From positions 1-9,944 of the forward strand of contig JAGXLQ010000034.1 in assembly GCA_018334595.1 (NCBI GenBank): a stretch of 9,944 bases of DNA, written 5' to 3'. The notes below the pieces were generated by a model. That model made no database searches and was not told the DNA's origin. It was given only the letters and a program-made list of their open reading frames with translations. The first letter of the stretch is position 1. Each line of letters starts with the position of its first letter. The translations under genes were made by a program, and so were the position numbers. Of this stretch, positions 7,166 through 9,944 are shown in pieces. Source of the stretch: Candidatus Bipolaricaulota bacterium (GTDB lineage Bacteria; Bipolaricaulota; Bipolaricaulia; M55B111).

Positions 7166-8197
7166 TTAGAAGAGTACCTCTTCCTTGTATGCTCTATTCA
7201 TAAGCTCGCTGGTAGCGAGCTCGGGGTTCTTGTCGTTATGGACAACCTGATATACCTGCTCACAAATGGGCATTTCAAGGTCTAATCCTTGCTTGATCTG
7301 TTCAATTTCGGTTACGGTGTAATAACCTTCTACCACCATTCCGTCAATCCTTCCGGGCTGAACCTGCTCTCCCTTACCTATAGCTAAGCCGTACTTTTGA
7401 TTTCTTGAAAAACGGCTGTTACAGGTCGCGATTAAATCTCCATTGCCTGCCAACCCGAAAGCTGGTTCTCTTCGAAGCCCTAAAGCATCGAGAAAGTCAG
7501 CGATCTCTTTCGTTCCTCTGGAAACCAGAGAAGCTAACGTGTTATCTCCGTACTTACCCAACCCTCTAGCGATACCGGCCCCTATGGCAACCGGGTTCTT
7601 AACTCCTCCACAAATCTCTACCTCCCTGAGCCCCCCGCGCGTGTATACGCGAAACTCTGAATTAGAGATCTCCTTGCTTAACGATCTAGCCTGCTTATAC
7701 GAGGATGAACCCCTTTGCCCGGCAAGTACGACGGTGGTAAATATCCCCTTGGCTACCTCTTCCGCATGAGAGGGGCCGGATAGAGCCAAGACCGTTGCCT
7801 CTGAGCCCAGAGCGTTTTCGACAACGTCACTCATTGTTAGGATTAGGTCTCCTTTTCCAAACTTCAACCCTTTTGTTAGGCTGACCCACGTTATCTCCTC
7901 AATCCTTTCCGCAGAAAGGGTATCGTTAACTCGTCCCATTAGCCTTGCCAACGCTGCAGACGGAACGGCAATAAAGACAGCTTCTCCTTCCTTTTCCAAA
8001 CTACGAAGGTCGGAGGTAAATTCAACTTCCTCTGGAATTCTTACCCCCGAAAGGTACTCCTCGTTCTCCCGCCTGTTCGCCAATTTATCCATGAACTCTT
8101 CTCTTCTACCCCACAGAAGAACTTGATGCCCGCAGTTTGCTAGGTGACGGGAAAAAGCGGTACCCCAACTTCCTGCCCCAAGGACAATCGTTTTCAT
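7166..8197 (-). CDS. gpsA: Glycerol-3-phosphate dehydrogenase [NAD(P)+]
   Basis: It converts dihydroxyacetone phosphate to sn-glycerol 3-phosphate in the cytoplasm, supplying the glycerol backbone of membrane phospholipids. The 343-aa protein is full length. It has an N-terminal dinucleotide site GAGSWGTA (7-14), AVPS (77-80), SLTKG (106-110), LSGPSHAEEVAKG (139-151), GGVKNPVAIGAG with the active-site Lys200, KYGDNTLASLVSRG (215-228), FGLAGNGDL (247-255), SRFSRNQKYG (261-270) and VEGYYT near the end. GGGAGGA just upstream fixes the ATG. The gene stands alone between its own promoter and terminator and is not part of the sugar operon. Confidence 0.97.
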   Translation of the reverse strand: MKTIVLGAGSWGTAFSRHLANCGHQVLLWGRREEFMDKLANRRENEEYLSGVRIPEEVEFTSDLRSLEKEGEAVFIAVPSAALARLMGRVNDTLSAERIEEITWVSLTKGLKFGKGDLILTMSDVVENALGSEATVLALSGPSHAEEVAKGIFTTVVLAGQRGSSSYKQARSLSKEISNSEFRVYTRGGLREVEICGGVKNPVAIGAGIARGLGKYGDNTLASLVSRGTKEIADFLDALGLRREPAFGLAGNGDLIATCNSRFSRNQKYGLAIGKGEQVQPGRIDGMVVEGYYTVTEIEQIKQGLDLEMPICEQVYQVVHNDKNPELATSELMNRAYKEEVLF

Positions 8198-8216
8198 TTA
8201 TCCTCCCTAAAACTCA

Positions 8217-8244
8217 AATATAAGGATATATCCTGATAATGCAA
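8217..8244 (-). promoter_or_regulatory. Probable gpsA promoter with an embedded 12-bp palindrome
   Basis: On the minus strand TTGCAT (8239-8244), 16 nt, TATATT (8217-8222). The spacer contains the perfect palindrome AGGATATATCCT (8223-8234), abutting the -10, which could be an operator. The -35 is weak (3 of 6 positions). A further dyad GGCGGA-N12-TCCGCC (8257-8280) lies between this and the divergent plus-strand promoter. Confidence 0.5.
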
Positions 8245-8296
8245 TTTCACTTTCCTGGCGGACTCCCCGTAATTTCCGCCCGCCACTTTTATGGGC

Positions 8297-8324
8297 TTTA
8301 CACCCACCGCCCAATGGTTAGGAT
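8297..8324 (+). promoter_or_regulatory. Candidate promoter of plus-strand ncRNA 1
   Basis: TTTACA (8297-8302), 16-nt spacer, TAGGAT (8319-8324). The predicted start, ~8331, coincides with the first base of the ACCTT that closes the downstream RNA fold. Confidence 0.45.
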
Positions 8325-8330
8325 TCATAA

Positions 8331-8541
8331 ACCTTTAAGCAAATTAACAGGTAAGCACAGTACGGGAAAACCGTATGCTATGATTGACGTGGCGGGAGCT
8401 GGAAACGTGATCTAGGGCGGAAATGTGAACCCAGCCGACAATCGAAAGAGCTGGATTGGAAACCCTCCACCTAAGGTATACGCGCCAGTTCTCGGCCCTA
8501 CCGGAGGGAGGGGAGGCCCAACGAGGGGTCTTCCCCTTTTT
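8331..8541 (+). ncRNA. Candidate structured non-coding RNA 1 (~210 nt), family not recognised
   Basis: No ORF is present, but the plus strand shows an ordered fold ending in a strong terminator. ACCTT (8331-8335) can pair with AAGGT (8473-8477). Inside it are a hairpin AGCA-cag-TACGG / CCGTA-TGCT (8354-8379), a stem GTGGcGGG (8389-8396) with CCCtCCAC (8463-8470), and an inner CCAGC / GCTGG hairpin (8431-8454). A promoter-like sequence lies just upstream and no plus-strand gene lies downstream, so it is more likely a standalone sRNA than a riboswitch. I compared it with the consensus motifs I know for 6S, RNase P, SRP, tmRNA and common riboswitches and saw no match. The fold was done by eye. 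Confidence 0.5.
8509..8541 (+). terminator. Intrinsic terminator of ncRNA 1
   Basis: AGGGGAGGcCC (8509-8519) pairs with GGgGTCTTCCCCT (8525-8537), about ten pairs with one mismatch and one G.U, followed by TTTTT to 8541. The T-run exists only on the plus-strand side, which orients the transcript. Confidence 0.75.
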
Positions 8542-8652
8542 ACATCCTCTTTACCATAGCAGACTTTAGTAACCCCATTCAATTCCTCCTTTTTAATCTC
8601 TACGCGTCATTATGCCTGGAAGCGATTGATTAGTGACAAAATAAACCAAAGT

Positions 8653-8681
8653 TTGACTTCCAGTCAAGACCGTATTATGCT
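8653..8681 (+). promoter_or_regulatory. Candidate promoter of plus-strand ncRNA 2
   Basis: TTGACT (8653-8658), exact 17-nt spacer, TATGCT (8676-8681); start near 8688, five bases before the closing helix of the RNA. The -35 is half of a perfect dyad TTGACT-tcc-AGTCAA (8653-8667), a possible operator. Confidence 0.5.
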
Positions 8682-8687
8682 GAATAT

Positions 8688-8799
8688 AAATAAGCAGTGG
8701 AGTAAGACCAAGAAAGGTTGGGTCGCTGTAAAGTGACCTAATTTCTGCCCTAGGGCAGATAAATCGACCTCTTGGGTTCCGCTGCTTTTACATTTTTTT
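8688..8799 (+). ncRNA. Candidate structured non-coding RNA 2 (~110 nt), three-helix junction
   Basis: P1 pairs 8693-8700 (AGCAGTGG) with 8779-8786 (CCGCTGCT). P2 pairs 8705-8713 with 8770-8778 (one mismatch). P3 is a 10-bp helix 8718-8727 / 8732-8741 capped by GTAA, a GNRA-type tetraloop. P4 is TCTGCC-CTAG-GGCAGA (8744-8759). A U-rich tail, TTTTACATTTTTTT, ends it at 8799. Four pairs (8698:8781, 8706:8777, 8720:8739, 8725:8734) are G.U on the plus strand and would be A.C mismatches on the minus strand, which argues for a plus-strand RNA. I recognise no known family. The tail overlaps the last codons of the DUF3800 remnant on the other strand. Confidence 0.55.
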
Positions 8800-9255
8800 A
8801 ACATTCTTTCCTTTTTCTTTTTTCCACTTCAGCTTTCACACTCGCCCACCTTACTTCTTTTCCCTTTCTTATCACATCAGCTATTATATCGTAGTATCGG
8901 TCCTCATCAAAAGCTTCTTTTCGGAGAAATGCACCAGCAGGAAAGTCAGCTACTTGAATCAGATTTTCTTCCTCTCCCCCCCCAGATGTTCACAGCTTAA
9001 CTTTACTTCTAGAGGATTTAATAGCCATCTCAAAGTAGAGTTGAATTCTTCTCTCTCCTTCGGATTGGTATATTTTTCGTCCACGTAGGGATCAAAATTT
9101 GCTTCTTCCTTGTCAGAGACTACAAAGGTGAGTAATCTCCCCACCATTATCGCGTAATTATTTGGAGTATTATCCACTCTACGCCCCTCTTTATCTAAGG
9201 TAAGAACATAGGATTCCGGTTCATACTTCGCCATATATTTCAAAAAAACGTTCTC
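8798..9255 (-). pseudogene. Frameshifted C-terminal remnant of a DUF3800 protein
   Basis: The first frame (to a TGA at 8959) gives RRVDNTPNNYAIMVGRLL, VDEKYTNPKEREEFNSTLRW and LLNPLEVKLS; the second (stop at 8798) gives ENLIQVADFPAGAFLRKEAF, DEDRYYDIIADVI and a basic end KRKRKEC. Together they match the C-terminal ~150 residues of DUF3800 proteins, whose hallmark (I/L)Q(V/L)ADF-xAGA is intact. The shift falls at a run of eight Gs (C8976-8983 on plus); one more G restores the frame. The N-terminal domain with its YxDESG-like motif is missing, because an in-frame TAA at 9256-9258, inside the left inverted repeat, ends the frame upstream. The only start is a TTG at 9243 without a ribosome binding site. 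DUF3800 genes are often near defence loci. Confidence 0.75.
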
Positions 9256-9315
9256 TTATCTCATCTTCACCCCCCTACAGGTTAAAAAAACACACCAAAT
9301 CCCTACACCTGTAGG
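9256..9315 (-). repeat. Left inverted repeat
   Basis: Read on the minus strand: a CCTAC-aggt-GTAGG hairpin (9302-9315), GGATTTGG, a T-run, then AGGGGGGTGAAGATGAG and ATAA. It matches the right copy in order and length, with substitutions and small gaps. An extra dyad CCTACAGGT / ACCTGTAGG (9274-9282, 9307-9315) lies within it. Confidence 0.65.
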
Positions 9316-9736
9316 CGCTTTGGGCCGATCAGGCTATTAAATCCGTTAGACCATGAAGTTGAAGATTGGCGAATTGCCCATTGCAACGAGCAAATTCGCT
9401 CTTCTTTATTTTTGCTCAGGAGGTAGTATATCGGGAAACCAAAGGATTGCCAAGGTTCTTATTCTTGTAGACCAGCCGACTTTGCTCAAATCGGTTTACT
9501 CCAGCCTCTCTTTGCCCCCTTTGAATCGCTTAAGATTGCCATTGAGACTAAGATAACTACTTTTATGCTACAACATTTCGCTGTTTATGGGCGGAAGAGC
9601 TTGTCCGAGTTCCCACATCCCGTATAATGCTTTTTGAGTAATCCGACTAGGAAAATAGAAGTCCGCTTAAGCAATTGAGCTGGTTGTTTCACCGATTACT
9701 ATTTTTGTAGTCTAATCAAATCAATGATCTCACAGT

Positions 9737-9943
9737 TCAAAAACCCTCTCTGGGTAAGAGGATTGGTAACATCTTTTTTGTTTCCAGGGGGGTAAGATGA
9801 GCTAAACCAATATGTTCCATAGGAAGAAATGTAGCCTCTTTTTCCAAATCTTCTGAATTAATTTCTCCCTTTCCAGGATTAATTTCACAACAATGCCTGA
9901 GTTTAAGAATTTCCCAATTCTTGGGTTTTTCCCTTATCCAACC
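9737..9943 (-). pseudogene. hsdS: 5' fragment of a type I restriction-modification specificity subunit (HsdS), broken at its 3' side
   Basis: The frame runs in from the window edge and ends at a TGA after 68 codons. It reads WIREKPKNWEILKLRHCCEI, NPGKGEIN and ATFLPMEHIG, matching the start of the target-recognition domain of HsdS proteins (P..W....L...C.INP.K.EI......FVPME.IG). HsdS gives a type I restriction enzyme its DNA target. Family proteins continue for another ~150 residues in the first domain alone; here the recognisable similarity stops near the right inverted repeat (9805) and the conserved GYTYF...KITPCFENGK region is absent. It is therefore probably non-functional. Its start and any hsdM/hsdR genes lie outside the window. 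Confidence 0.65.
9745..9805 (+). repeat. Right inverted repeat
   Basis: Plus strand: a CCTCT-N7-AGAGG hairpin (9745-9761), GGATTGG, a T-run, then AGGGGGGTAAGATGAG and CTAA. In the last 21 aligned columns it differs from the left copy by one indel and one substitution. The hairpin stem differs in sequence but keeps its pairing. Confidence 0.65.
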
Positions 9944-9944
9944 C

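Larger units (their letters stand above)
9256..9805. mobile_element. Candidate MITE-like element (~550 bp) bounded by ~60-bp imperfect inverted repeats
   Basis: The two ends carry related sequences in opposite orientation, outermost TTATCTCATCTTCAC... (left) and the complement of ...AAGATGAGCTAA (right). The interior (about 9316-9744) holds no credible gene: frames are short and lack ribosome binding sites. The element separates a DUF3800 remnant lacking its N-terminus from an hsdS remnant lacking its 3' end. I see no clear target-site duplication, so the call is tentative; a rearranged repeat pair is the alternative. Confidence 0.4.

Noticed and set aside
8744..8759. Perfect 16-bp palindrome TCTGCCCTAGGGCAGA as a DNA operator
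   Set aside because: It fits better as helix P4 of the candidate RNA, although an operator role cannot be excluded.
9353..9556. 67-aa plus-strand open frame
   Set aside because: No ribosome binding site, odd composition (Leu/Arg-rich end), no recognisable domain, and it lies inside the candidate inverted-repeat element.
9241..9944. CRISPR array or tandem repeats at the right end
   Set aside because: The recurring sequences occur only twice, in opposite orientation, with no regular spacing.

Overview
The window looks like chromosomal DNA from a diderm, probably carbohydrate-fermenting bacterium. The evidence is a secreted beta-barrel-like protein, a family-1 (CUT1) sugar ABC transporter with a ROK repressor, sigma70-type promoters and strong GGAGG ribosome binding sites. 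The mix of genes recalls Thermotogota or Bipolaricaulota-type lineages, but the sequence alone cannot fix the phylum. Apart from the first gene fragment, every protein gene lies on the minus strand.

Layout. 2-349 (+) is the C-terminus of a membrane-anchored protein; it converges through a 12-bp inverted repeat on a small outer-membrane-type protein (513-1223, -) with its own promoter. 1474-6565 (-) is a sugar-uptake operon. In transcription order it holds a ROK repressor, a solute-binding protein (SBP), two permeases (MalF-type and MalG-type) and a ThuA/type-1 glutamine-amidotransferase-like protein, ending in an intrinsic terminator at 1409-1442. No ATPase gene is present, so the transporter must borrow one. 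The SBP gene carries a one-base frameshift placed at the base of a perfect 13-bp inverted repeat. The operon start has two good sigma70 promoters, each next to a related AT-rich pseudo-palindrome; these are candidate ROK operators 198 bp apart.

7166-8197 (-) is gpsA, with its own terminator and promoter. The 600 bp upstream of it holds no protein gene but shows two candidate plus-strand non-coding RNAs, each with a promoter, a defined fold and a U-rich end. The second (about 8688-8799) is especially convincing: a closing stem, a 10-bp helix capped by a GUAA tetraloop and a third hairpin, with four G.U pairs that would be A.C mismatches on the other strand.

The right end (8798-9944) is a decayed accessory region. 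It has a frameshifted C-terminal remnant of a DUF3800 protein and the 5' part of a type I restriction specificity subunit. Between them lies a ~550-bp segment bounded by ~60-bp imperfect inverted repeats, possibly a MITE-like element. The DUF3800 and hsdS remnants and the inverted repeats suggest a defence-island scar.
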